The notes below the pieces were generated by a model. That model ran no database searches. It worked only from the letters and a program-made list of their open reading frames with translations, and was not told where the DNA came from. Source: an uncultured Mycoplasmatota bacterium (GTDB lineage Bacteria > Bacillota_I > Bacilli_A > RF39 > UBA660). From it: DNA of 32,823 nucleotides. A program made the translations under genes and the position numbers. This document shows, in pieces, positions 7,549 through 14,625 of the stretch (the stretch's first letter is position 1; each line of letters begins with the position of its first letter). The stretch is taken from positions 1 through 32,823 of the forward strand of contig CAMMOI010000010.1 of NCBI GenBank assembly GCA_946498375.1, given 5' to 3'.

Positions 7549-8139
7549 TTATCTTTTATATTCTTGAGGCATTATTCTATTTTTAATCTGCTCATTTCCT
7601 GGTAAGTCTAAAAAATCATACAACTTAGAATTATCATAAGGATATAAAGCTAATAATTCTTCATTAGAAATTCCAAACCTATTTTCAAATTCTTTATTAG
7701 TCATTTTCAATAAATACCATTTAGTTAAATATTCTTGTTTTTTTCCTAAAAACATCAAACGCGCATATAAGGTGTTAATTCCAATTACATAATATTTAGG
7801 ATTATTTATTAATATTTCTTCTCGTATTTGCTTACCATTATTAGAAACTCCTAAAACTACTAATAGTAGGTATTTTGCTAATAAATCATTTTTATTAGCA
7901 TGCATTAAACTTGGATTGTCTTTAATTATTTGAATAATTTCTAAATGCTCAAAACCTAATTCATTTAAAAATATAATTAGTTCATCTAAATTAGATGCAA
8001 AGCGATCAAAGTATATTCTTTTTTTACTTAAATATTTTTCTATCGAATTATAAAATGCACTTATCTGAGCACTATTTAAATAAATAGAAAGATTTAGTTT
8101 ATCTTCTAATAATTTTTTTACGTTATCATCAAATTTCAT
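7549..8139 (-). CDS. Helical protein with mTERF-like repeats
   Basis: This 196-residue, all-helical protein has no recognised bacterial family name that I know. Two segments resemble the mitochondrial transcription terminator (mTERF) repeat, roughly LxxLGF-xx-EI-xx-I-xxxP-xL-x7-L-xxK-x2-L-xx-LG. Residues 57-97 include LNELGFEHLEIIQIIKDNPS, then a KYLLLVVLG end. Residues 104-132 include EEILINNPKYYVIGINTLY and ARLMFLG. mTERF proteins bind nucleic acid and are known mainly from eukaryotes, so the resemblance needs profile support. SD AAGGAGATAAAAAA precedes the ATG. It is first in a two-gene unit with the 7126-7530 gene. Confidence 0.75.
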   Translation of the reverse strand: MKFDDNVKKLLEDKLNLSIYLNSAQISAFYNSIEKYLSKKRIYFDRFASNLDELIIFLNELGFEHLEIIQIIKDNPSLMHANKNDLLAKYLLLVVLGVSNNGKQIREEILINNPKYYVIGINTLYARLMFLGKKQEYLTKWYLLKMTNKEFENRFGISNEELLALYPYDNSKLYDFLDLPGNEQIKNRIMPQEYKR

Positions 8140-8235
8140 TTTTTTATCTCCTTAAACTGATAATATTATTTTAACACTACTAAAAAAAATGCACAATATA
8201 ATTGCCCATTTCATAAAATATCTTAGGTGATTATT

Positions 8236-8418
8236 ATGTGTCCTAGGAAAAAAGGTAGTGGTTTTTTTAGTATAATTGTGATTATTGGTTTATCAATATT
8301 AATATTTTACCAAGTTATTATTACCTTAATTCTCCCTCTTCGCTTTAATATTTTTATTTTATTAATAGAAGTAGCATTACTTTTCTTCTTCCTTTACAGA
8401 ATAATATGGCCTTACTAA
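8236..8418 (+). CDS. Small two-helix membrane protein
   Basis: This 60-residue plus-strand ORF starts at the ATG at 8236, six bases after AGGTG. A GTG at 8227 lies inside the ribosome site and is not the start. A short basic N-terminus (MCPRKKG) is followed by two hydrophobic segments at about 10-28 and 36-56, separated by LPLRF. A TATAAT at 8197-8202 could be its -10 box. It is alone on its strand, and its last 42 bases overlap the 3' end of the convergent YsxE-like gene. Against it: no homologue recognised, and hydrophobic ORFs arise easily in AT-rich DNA. Confidence 0.5.
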   Translation: MCPRKKGSGFFSIIVIIGLSILIFYQVIITLILPLRFNIFILLIEVALLFFFLYRIIWPY

Positions 8419-9276
8419 TTTTTCTGTAATATATAAATAATCTAATTTAAGACGAACATTTCGACAAGATTGAAATTCATTATCTAATAATGTTATCTCA
8501 TCAATAAGTGATATTAATATAAAAAACAATTTTTTTTCTTCATCTGATAATGGATTTTTTTGTAAATATTCTTCTAATATCGTTTCAAAATCAACATTAA
8601 AAAATTCATTTCTATAAAAACTAACTAAATCTAATACTGGAGTATCAATTTTAGCATGATCCCAACTAATTAGATATCCTCTTTCTTTTTTTAAAAAATG
8701 TTCTGTTTTTAAATTATTATGAATTAAAGCTACTCTTTGTTTGTCTTTAAGCTTAACTAAATCGTACCAACTTTCTAATTCTTCTTTAGCAAAATCTAGG
8801 GATGCCATAATTTTGGAAGCATTTCTAATAAGCAAATAATGGCTTGGTGCCATATAAACTTCTTCATCAATTTTTATAAATAATTCACTATAATATTGTT
8901 TTAGATAATTAATATTATTTAAAACATTTTCATAAATTTCTTTATATTTATCTTCACTTACCTTTTTATAATATGTAGTTTTATAATGTAATAATGCTAC
9001 TAAATCAATCATATCTGAACTTTTTTGCTCAATTGGCATAGAGGTATCTTCGATATATTCATAAATATTTACATCTTTTCGATTGCCATCAATTAATGGA
9101 GGGAAAAAATCGAATCCTCGCGATTTTAAATAAGTAAAAATTTCTTTTATATCCTGATCTTGTTTATCTTTTACAATATATTTCCCTGATGTTGTTTCTA
9201 GTACTGTTACATTATTTTTTAATGTTACTCGATACGGTTTATAAATTTGTTTTATAGCTTCTAAATTATTACTCAT
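8377..9276 (-). CDS. ysxE: YsxE/CotS-like kinase-fold protein
   Basis: This 299-residue protein has the aminoglycoside-phosphotransferase/CotS fold. ETTSGKYIVKD at 27-37 is the N-lobe lysine strand, LVALLH is near 92-97, and RVALIHNNLKTEHFL at 181-195 sits where active enzymes have HGDxxxxN. ISWDHAKIDTPVLDL at 203-217 corresponds to the IDWDxAxxxxPxxDL metal loop. In the catalytic loop the Asp is Asn188 and the terminal Asn is His193, so phosphotransfer is doubtful. In B. subtilis ysxE, a spore-coat-associated CotS relative, lies directly after spoVID. The same order is seen here, and the start overlaps the upstream SpoVID-like gene by eight bases. Confidence 0.75.
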   Translation of the reverse strand: MSNNLEAIKQIYKPYRVTLKNNVTVLETTSGKYIVKDKQDQDIKEIFTYLKSRGFDFFPPLIDGNRKDVNIYEYIEDTSMPIEQKSSDMIDLVALLHYKTTYYKKVSEDKYKEIYENVLNNINYLKQYYSELFIKIDEEVYMAPSHYLLIRNASKIMASLDFAKEELESWYDLVKLKDKQRVALIHNNLKTEHFLKKERGYLISWDHAKIDTPVLDLVSFYRNEFFNVDFETILEEYLQKNPLSDEEKKLFFILISLIDEITLLDNEFQSCRNVRLKLDYLYITEKLVRPYYSVKEEEK

Positions 9277-10093
9277 CTATATTTTGTGGAATAATTATTT
9301 TGGTTCCTACATTAATTTGATCAATATCATTATATTCTTTTATAATATCTATTGAAGTATTATATTCTTTAGCAATACTTTCTAATGTTTCTATCTGCCT
9401 GACTATATGAACATTATAAGTAATAAATTCCTCATCATCTGAAGTAGTATTTATTGTATTTAAAATAGTCTGCTCTTCTTGATGATCTAATCTTTTATTT
9501 GCATCATCTTCTTGTTCTATCTTTTCTGTTTCTAATGTAGTTTCTTGTGGTATTCTAATTTCTTCGTCTGCTGTACTTTGCTTGTCTAAAGATATAAGAT
9601 CATTATCATTAACTAATTGATCTACTGAATTATCTTCCGGTTTTAGATTTTGAGAATTTACTAAAATATCATCTGAATCAATTTGAGTGTTTATTATTTC
9701 TTCTTCTGGCTGTTCAAATAAATTATTAACATCAATTTCTACTCTTTTATCATCAGCAGCCTCTTCTTTTTCAATTAGTTGAGCACTAACTTCAAACTCA
9801 ATATTAATACGTAAAACATCATCACCAATTATATCATAATTGAAATCTAAAATTTCAAAATTTAAAGAATCTAAATCAATTTCTTCAGTTAGTTCAACAT
9901 TAAAAGGTAGTTTATATTCAAATCTTTCTTTGTTTATACATACTTCATGAGTTTTATATTCTCCACTAACAATAAAATTTCCTCCAACTGATTCCTCAGA
10001 AATTTTTAAATCATGTTCTAAAGAAATTGATGTAATTTCAGCAATCTTACTTTTAAATAGTATATCTTTGGTAAATGGTATAGTACTTTTCAT
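9269..10093 (-). CDS. spoVID: SpoVID-like protein with C-terminal LysM domain
   Basis: This 274-residue protein has three parts. Residues 1-108 are a beta-rich N-terminal domain (ITSISLEHDLKI, GGNFIVSGEY, FNVELTEEIDLDSL, LRINIEFEVSA) like that of B. subtilis SpoVID. Residues 109-222 are a long acidic, low-complexity linker rich in D, E, Q and N. Residues 226-270 are one LysM domain (YNVHIVRQIETLESIAKEYN to GTKIIIP). In Bacillus, SpoVID binds SpoIVA and SafA to encase the forespore. The linker is shorter here and no signal peptide is present, as expected for a cytoplasmic protein. SD GAGGGTGAG precedes the ATG. The paired YsxE-like gene supports the call. If the host does not sporulate, the pair has another role. 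Confidence 0.7.
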   Translation of the reverse strand: MKSTIPFTKDILFKSKIAEITSISLEHDLKISEESVGGNFIVSGEYKTHEVCINKERFEYKLPFNVELTEEIDLDSLNFEILDFNYDIIGDDVLRINIEFEVSAQLIEKEEAADDKRVEIDVNNLFEQPEEEIINTQIDSDDILVNSQNLKPEDNSVDQLVNDNDLISLDKQSTADEEIRIPQETTLETEKIEQEDDANKRLDHQEEQTILNTINTTSDDEEFITYNVHIVRQIETLESIAKEYNTSIDIIKEYNDIDQINVGTKIIIPQNIDE

Positions 10094-10285
10094 TATCTCA
10101 CCCTCTCTACAAATTTATATGTAAAACAATTATCTTTTAGAACAATATTAAATTTAAAATTTTTATCACTTTAATAACATTGAAATATATTTTAATATAA
10201 AAATTTTTTTATTAACTAAAAATTAAGTTATTTTTAAAATAATCATTAATCAATAATTAAATATTAAGCATTTTACAATATTTTA

Positions 10286-10291
10286 TATAAT
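10286..10291 (+). promoter_or_regulatory. Candidate -10 box for the 10322-10678 gene
   Basis: TATAAT lies here; the -35 side is weak. A transcript starting about seven bases on (near 10298) would place the strong AGGAGGTGA at 10309-10317 in a short leader, and would leave the TTG at 10301 at the extreme 5' end and so unlikely as a start. The surrounding 10094-10300 gap is a divergent, very AT-rich spacer with nothing else recognised. Confidence 0.4.
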
Positions 10292-10321
10292 TTGTTATAG
10301 TTGCCTTTAGGAGGTGAAATT

Positions 10322-10678
10322 ATCGAAACTATCTACAATTTGCATATTAATAATCAAAACATATTTAACATTCAACAAGATAAAATAATAAAAAATATAT
10401 TAGAAATTATTAAACAGCCAATGTTAGCTAAAGCTTTAAAATTAGATAAAATTATAATTAATATTAACATGGAATTATTGGAAAACAAAAAAGCTTTAGA
10501 CACGTCTAAAGCTATTGGAGAATATCAATTAATGAAAAATTATGTTCAAAAAATTTTAATAAATAAACGTAATGAATTAGCTTTAAATATGTTTGAGGAA
10601 AATTGGAGCAAAAGTAAAATTTGCGAAATATTGAAAATATCACAAAATGAATTAAGTCATTTATTAAATAATAAATAA
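10322..10678 (+). CDS. Unknown protein with C-terminal HTH-like segment, apparent AUC/AUU start
   Basis: I do not recognise this protein of about 118 residues. The only plausible ribosome site, AGGAGGTGA at 10309-10317, is followed by ATT (10319) and ATC (10322). No ATG, GTG or TTG is suitably spaced; the TTG at 10301 is upstream of the SD and the next TTG is at 10340. I place the start at ATC 10322 (seven bases after GGAGG), with ATT 10319 as the alternative. The protein is helical and basic (KAIGEYQLMKNYVQKILINK). Its end, MFEENWSKSKICEILKISQN, followed by a second short helix, resembles a helix-turn-helix. It is convergent with efp and shares its terminator at 10684-10721. Confidence 0.7.
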   Translation: METIYNLHINNQNIFNIQQDKIIKNILEIIKQPMLAKALKLDKIIININMELLENKKALDTSKAIGEYQLMKNYVQKILINKRNELALNMFEENWSKSKICEILKISQNELSHLLNNK

Positions 10679-10683
10679 TTATT

Positions 10684-10721
10684 AAAAAAGAAGACTCATT
10701 TTTTCTTAAGTCTTCTTTTTT
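10684..10721. terminator. Bidirectional terminator between the HTH-like gene and efp
   Basis: AAAAAAGAAGACT (10684-10696) pairs perfectly over 13 bases with AGTCTTCTTTTTT (10709-10721) around a 12-base loop. The A-rich left arm gives a U-run in the minus direction and the T-rich right arm does so in the plus direction, so it serves both convergent genes. Confidence 0.9.
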
Positions 10722-11280
10722 AGGCACGAGATGAATATTTTCCATCTTTAGTTGAAACAATTATTTTTTCTCCTTGAGAAATAAATAGAGGTACTTTTAA
10801 AACATAGCCAGTTTCAATAGTAGCATCTTTCATAGCATTATTTGTTGTATTTCCTTTAGTTGCCTCAACTGTATCAATGACTTCATATTCTATTTTTTCA
10901 GGAAGAGTAATCCCAATAATGTCTCCCTCATAATATGAAATATCTATTTCTAAATTTTCTTTTAAAAATTTAACTTCATCTTTTAATTTTTCTTCAGGTA
11001 TTTCTACTTGCTCATAACTTTGAGTGTCCATAAATACATAATTTGATCCACTTGAATAAAGATATTGCATTTTTTTACGATCAACATGAGCCTTTTCAAT
11101 TTTAATATTTGTATTAAAAGTATTCTCAACAATCGATCCAGTTTTTAAATTTTTAAGCTTAATTCTAACAAATGCCGGACCCTTACCAGGTTTTACATGC
11201 TGAAACTCCTGAATTAAACAAAGATTTCCATCAATTAAAACTGTCATACCATTTTTTATATCATTTATATTAATATTCAT
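10720..11280 (-). CDS. efp: Translation elongation factor P
   Basis: EF-P rescues ribosomes stalled at polyproline. This copy of 186 residues has the three-domain arrangement: an N-terminal KOW-like domain with NGMTVLIDGNLCLIQEFQHV and the loop KPGKGPAF carrying the tip lysine, then two OB domains ending TGYVLKVPLFISQGEKIIV with a terminal GKYSSR-like signature. Two in-frame ATGs exist. The one at 11280 is nine bases after AGAGG and overlaps the previous stop as TAATG; the one at 11286 is only three bases from the SD, so 11280 is preferred. It is the last gene of the pbp-rpmG-ORF-efp run and ends at the bidirectional terminator. Confidence 0.95.
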   Translation of the reverse strand: MNININDIKNGMTVLIDGNLCLIQEFQHVKPGKGPAFVRIKLKNLKTGSIVENTFNTNIKIEKAHVDRKKMQYLYSSGSNYVFMDTQSYEQVEIPEEKLKDEVKFLKENLEIDISYYEGDIIGITLPEKIEYEVIDTVEATKGNTTNNAMKDATIETGYVLKVPLFISQGEKIIVSTKDGKYSSRA

Positions 11281-11522
11281 TAACATCTGCCTCTTTTCTC
11301 ATAAAGTGTTATAGTTCTACGAGGATTACATGTTTTAGAAATTCCTTTAGTATTTGTCTTTGGCTGATTAGCAGTATTATTTTTTAAGCCAGGATGATTA
11401 ATTCCATTCTTAAGATTAGGAATATATTTTTTTGTATCATCATAAAAAACACTATTACCAATACTTGCAACTTGAATTTGAGCAAGTAATGCTTTTTTTA
11501 ATTGTAACAATGTATATTTCAT
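11280..11522 (-). CDS. Small basic protein of unknown function between rpmG and efp
   Basis: The ATG at 11522 follows GGGAGGTTTTT, so this is an 80-residue protein (an ATG at 11552 opens the same frame but overlaps rpmG without an SD). The N-terminal 25 residues form an amphipathic helix (YTLLQLKKALLAQIQVA). The rest is rich in N, K, P and T, with NGINHPGLKNNTANQPKTNT and a basic end with CNPRRTITLYEKRGRC. The phrase pattern looks constrained and may bind nucleic acid or ribosome, but that is inference from charge and context only. Its stop overlaps the efp start (TAATG), so the two are translationally coupled. Confidence 0.65.
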   Translation of the reverse strand: MKYTLLQLKKALLAQIQVASIGNSVFYDDTKKYIPNLKNGINHPGLKNNTANQPKTNTKGISKTCNPRRTITLYEKRGRC

Positions 11523-11532
11523 AAAAACCTCC

Positions 11533-11700
11533 CTATTTACTTGTTTCAACATGCATTGTTGTTCTGCGACAATTATTACAGAATTTTTTTAAATTTAATT
11601 TTCCTTCTGTATTTTTCTTATTTTTACTTGTAGTATAATTTAAAGATTTACATTCACTACATTTTAAAGCCACATTATTTCTATTTTCATTTTTTGCCAT
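11533..11700 (-). CDS. rpmG: 50S ribosomal protein L33, zinc-binding form
   Basis: This 55-residue L33 keeps both cysteine pairs, C14-x2-C17 and C41-x2-C44, so it is the zinc-binding C+ type. It ends with the usual basic CRRTTMHVETSK segment. Start at 11700 follows AAAGGAGGGAATTGTAAA; an upstream ATG at 11751 is in frame but overlaps the penicillin-binding protein end and lacks an SD. In Bacillota a penicillin-binding protein gene is often followed by an rpmG copy, as here. A second, zinc-free L33 may exist elsewhere in the genome. Confidence 0.95.
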   Translation of the reverse strand: MAKNENRNNVALKCSECKSLNYTTSKNKKNTEGKLNLKKFCNNCRRTTMHVETSK

Positions 11701-11751
11701 TTTACAATTCCCTCCTTTTGTCAAACTTAGCATAGCTATTATATCAAACAA

Positions 11752-13728
11752 TTAGTATTTTTCAAAGAGAATTTTAGAAACTTCCTTACTTATATGTTTA
11801 TTTATATAAGAAATATATTCACTTTTACCATTAGTATGACTTACATGAGGAGAAATTACAACTAAACTATACTTAGGATTATCAACTGGGGCAAACATTG
11901 CATAAGACATAGAAATAGTCTTCACATCTACTACATTATCATTATCACTATCATAAAATGACTCACTTGTTCCTGTTTTTCCAGCAGGATTATAGCTTAA
12001 GTCAGTATAACCTGCTCCTGTTCCTCCATCTATTACCTGTCTAAAACCTTCTTTTATTCTATCAAAATACTCTATAGATAAATCTACTGTATTTAAAACA
12101 TTACCAGTATTTTCTAAAAGAATATTATTATCACTATCAACAATTTTTTTCATAAGTCTAAGACTTATTCGTTTTCCACTAGTAGCAATAGTATTAATAT
12201 ATTGAACAATTTCAATTGGTGTATAAGTATCATATTGTCCAATAGCTAAATTAAGTAATAAATCATCGGCTATTTTAGTTCCTTGCAATCCTGGCTTTTC
12301 CTGTGGTAGATCAATATCTGTTAATACACCTAAGCCAAAAGATGCAAAAGTATCACGATATCTTTTAAAATCTTCCAAAGTAGCATCTAGCTTCATATTA
12401 TAATAATATTTTTTTCCTGTTGATTTAATTGCCGTAATAAACTGATAATAATTACTCGACCATTTTAAAGCTGTTATATCATTTATTCTTCCTAAAGATT
12501 TGAAAGAACATTTTTGAGGAACTAAATAAAGCTTAACACAAGAATCAATCATTGAAGAGGAAGTATCTATTAAATTGTTTTGGTAACCTACACTTTGAGA
12601 TGCACCTTTAACAACTGACCCCATTGTATATGAAGAGGTAATAATATTAGTATAAATATTACTAAAAAAAGAAGTATTTTCATCTAATCTTTTACCTGCA
12701 AAAGCTAGGATACTACCATCATTAGGATCACTTATAATAGCATAAGCATGATTATAATATTCAGTATTTTTTTGTTTTTTAGCAAGCAAGATTTTTTCTT
12801 CTAAAATTTTTTCTACTTCCATCTGTAAATTAATATCTATTGATAAAATTACATCATTACCTCTTTTTTCAGGGGTTAACAAGGTTAGAGTATTATCATC
12901 ATTAACTTTATAAGTTGCTTTAGTTCCCTTTAAATATTCTTCATATTCTTCCTCTAAATAACTTGTTCCCACTCGATCATTTAAACTATATCCTTTATTT
13001 AAGTATTCTTCCTTTTTTTCTTTAGGAATACCCTCATCACTAGAACTAACACTACCAAAAATTGTTTTTAAGACATCATCATAAGGATAAGTACGTTCCC
13101 AACTTATACTACCAGTTACGCCTTTTATATTACTTTCCATAACTTTAGCATATTCCTCTTCAGTTGCTTGCGCCTTAATTGTTTTTACTTCGTATTTATA
13201 ACCATTATTCATAAGAGAATAAATATGAGCGGCTAATTTTTGCTTATCATCTAAAGAATTTAACATTTCATCTGTTATTCTTTCTAATTTAAGATTGTAA
13301 ATATCATCGCTATTCAATTTACGATTTTGCAAGGCCTCGTACTCTTCTTGCGTTATTAGTTGTTTTGTTTGTTCATTATTTTTGGCTATATAATAATCTT
13401 TAAGTTCTCTAATGCTTTTTTTATAATCTAAACTAATTAAGTCAGCTAATTTATTAGCAATTTCTAGTTCATCTTCAACTTCTATACCACTAATTTTAGT
13501 ATATACAATTGTTTTAACGCCGATATTATCTACTAATATATTACCATTACAATCTAAAATTCTTCCTCTAGGAGCTGATGATAAAGTAATAATTTTATTC
13601 TGTTTATTTTCTAATCTTTTAGTATAGTAATCTTTATCAATACCATTTAAATAATAGATTCTAATTCCTATAACACTAAATAAACTAAAAATAAATACAT
13701 AAGATATTATTAAAGCTAATCGACGCAT
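11752..13728 (-). CDS. Class B penicillin-binding protein (PBP2/FtsI-type transpeptidase)
   Basis: This is a membrane-anchored peptidoglycan transpeptidase of about 658 residues. Numbered from the ATG at 13740, a membrane anchor lies at 7-29, and APRGRILDCNGNILVDN at 56-72 is the class B dimerisation signature. The active-site motifs are S375-VV-K378, S428-S-N430 and K588-T-G590 (PAGKTGTSES). There are no PASTA repeats. The pedestal insert at about 90-200 is long and charged. The ATG at 13728, five bases after GGTGA, is preferred over 13740, which lies inside the ribosome site. It could act in division or elongation; sequence alone does not decide. It heads the rpmG-ORF-efp run and proves a cross-linked wall. 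Confidence 0.92.
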   Translation of the reverse strand: MRRLALIISYVFIFSLFSVIGIRIYYLNGIDKDYYTKRLENKQNKIITLSSAPRGRILDCNGNILVDNIGVKTIVYTKISGIEVEDELEIANKLADLISLDYKKSIRELKDYYIAKNNEQTKQLITQEEYEALQNRKLNSDDIYNLKLERITDEMLNSLDDKQKLAAHIYSLMNNGYKYEVKTIKAQATEEEYAKVMESNIKGVTGSISWERTYPYDDVLKTIFGSVSSSDEGIPKEKKEEYLNKGYSLNDRVGTSYLEEEYEEYLKGTKATYKVNDDNTLTLLTPEKRGNDVILSIDINLQMEVEKILEEKILLAKKQKNTEYYNHAYAIISDPNDGSILAFAGKRLDENTSFFSNIYTNIITSSYTMGSVVKGASQSVGYQNNLIDTSSSMIDSCVKLYLVPQKCSFKSLGRINDITALKWSSNYYQFITAIKSTGKKYYYNMKLDATLEDFKRYRDTFASFGLGVLTDIDLPQEKPGLQGTKIADDLLLNLAIGQYDTYTPIEIVQYINTIATSGKRISLRLMKKIVDSDNNILLENTGNVLNTVDLSIEYFDRIKEGFRQVIDGGTGAGYTDLSYNPAGKTGTSESFYDSDNDNVVDVKTISMSYAMFAPVDNPKYSLVVISPHVSHTNGKSEYISYINKHISKEVSKILFEKY

Positions 13729-13801
13729 AATCCTCACCATTATTAGTATTGATAAGTATTATTTAACTATACATTTCATATAATAATTTGAGGTGAGTTT
13801 T

Positions 13802-14065
13802 ATAAATATAGCAATTAAAAATTATATTAGTAAATTAAAAAAAGAACAAATTATGTCCTTTGCTCTTATGCACAATATTGTATTATCCCAACCCGAATTA
13901 GATTTTACATATGATTTTATTAAAAACAATTATGAGGATATCATAAAAAATTATGATTCATTTGATTTAGAAAAATATCATCAATATTATTCTGATTCCA
14001 ATTTTTCTAAAATTAAAGTTCTTTTTAAAGAATACTCAGAAAAATTTAAACCATTCTTAAATTAG
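13802..14065 (+). CDS. yqfT: DUF2624 (YqfT-like) protein, apparent AUA start
   Basis: This helical protein of about 87 residues begins INIAIKNYISKLKKEQIMSF and fits DUF2624, whose B. subtilis member YqfT is encoded beside nfo (yqfS); nfo lies close by here too. The only ribosome site, AGGTGA at 13791-13796, is five bases before ATA at 13802. The GTG at 13793 is inside that site. Starting at ATA gives an N-terminus that lines up with the family start as I remember it. The function of the family is unknown. Its stop overlaps the stop of the convergent gene by four bases inside a hairpin (14048-14073). Confidence 0.7.
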   Translation: MNIAIKNYISKLKKEQIMSFALMHNIVLSQPELDFTYDFIKNNYEDIIKNYDSFDLEKYHQYYSDSNFSKIKVLFKEYSEKFKPFLN

Positions 14066-14073
14066 AATGGTTT
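14048..14073. terminator. Bidirectional hairpin containing both stop codons
   Basis: AAACCATTCT (14048-14057) pairs perfectly with AGAATGGTTT (14064-14073) around TAAATT. The plus-strand TAG (14063-14065) and the minus-strand TAA (14062-14064) overlap in the loop and stem base. On the minus strand the stem is followed by AAATTTTT; on the plus strand by ATTTAAT, a poorer U-run. Confidence 0.65.
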
Positions 14074-14610
14074 ATTTAATAGTTGTTCAAATAAGTTTTG
14101 AACATATTTTTTTTCTTGACTTAATTTGTCTTGTTTTTCTTTTAATAGTTTTTCAGCATTTTGCTTTTTTTGCTCTCCTTGTAATAATAAATTATCTAAA
14201 AATTCTCCTAAATTATTTTTATTAAATTTAAAATTATAAAACTCTAATACTTTTTTTAATTTATCTAAAGGCATGCTTGCTAAATTACTGTCTTGATTAA
14301 AAGTTATGCTTTTATTATTAGTAATTCCATTACTAATATAAGTATGAAGATTAGTATTAATTTTATAAACATTTTTATCTTCAAATTCAAAATTTAATAC
14401 ATCAATTTTCTTTCCCGTTATGATTTCGGTTGCATAATCTTGGCCTTGTTTATAATAAACTATTAAATACAATTCATAACTATCAGTCCATCTAACTCTA
14501 TTAATTAAATTATTATTAGAATAAGGATAATAGCCAATAAATTGAGCAATATCTTCTAAATTTATATTGTCTCTTATTTGTTCTAAAGGTACATAATAAT
14601 AATCTTGTAT
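14062..14610 (-). CDS. Unknown protein with C-terminal coiled coil, apparent AUA start
   Basis: A TTG at 14472 would give 136 residues, but the same frame is coding-like for 46 codons further upstream (IQDYYYVPLEQIRDNI, DIAQFIGYYPYSN, LINRVRWTDSYELY). Its 5' limit is a TGA just before AATTTT-ATA. GGGGGTGA lies six bases before ATA at 14610, and no ATG, GTG or TTG occurs in frame between that site and 14472. I therefore place the start at AUA 14610, giving 182 residues. The N-terminal part is mixed alpha/beta; residues about 140-180 are a charged coiled coil (KQKKQNAEKLLKEKQDKL). I do not recognise the family. It starts 15 bases after nfo and is cotranscribed with it. Confidence 0.7.
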   Translation of the reverse strand: MQDYYYVPLEQIRDNINLEDIAQFIGYYPYSNNNLINRVRWTDSYELYLIVYYKQGQDYATEIITGKKIDVLNFEFEDKNVYKINTNLHTYISNGITNNKSITFNQDSNLASMPLDKLKKVLEFYNFKFNKNNLGEFLDNLLLQGEQKKQNAEKLLKEKQDKLSQEKKYVQNLFEQLLNKPF

Positions 14611-14625
14611 AAAATTTCACCCCCA

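Noticed and set aside
10512-10760. Minus-strand 82-codon frame across the efp end and the convergent gene
   Set aside because: It runs through the 13-bp terminator hairpin and lies antisense to a better-supported gene; no ribosome site.
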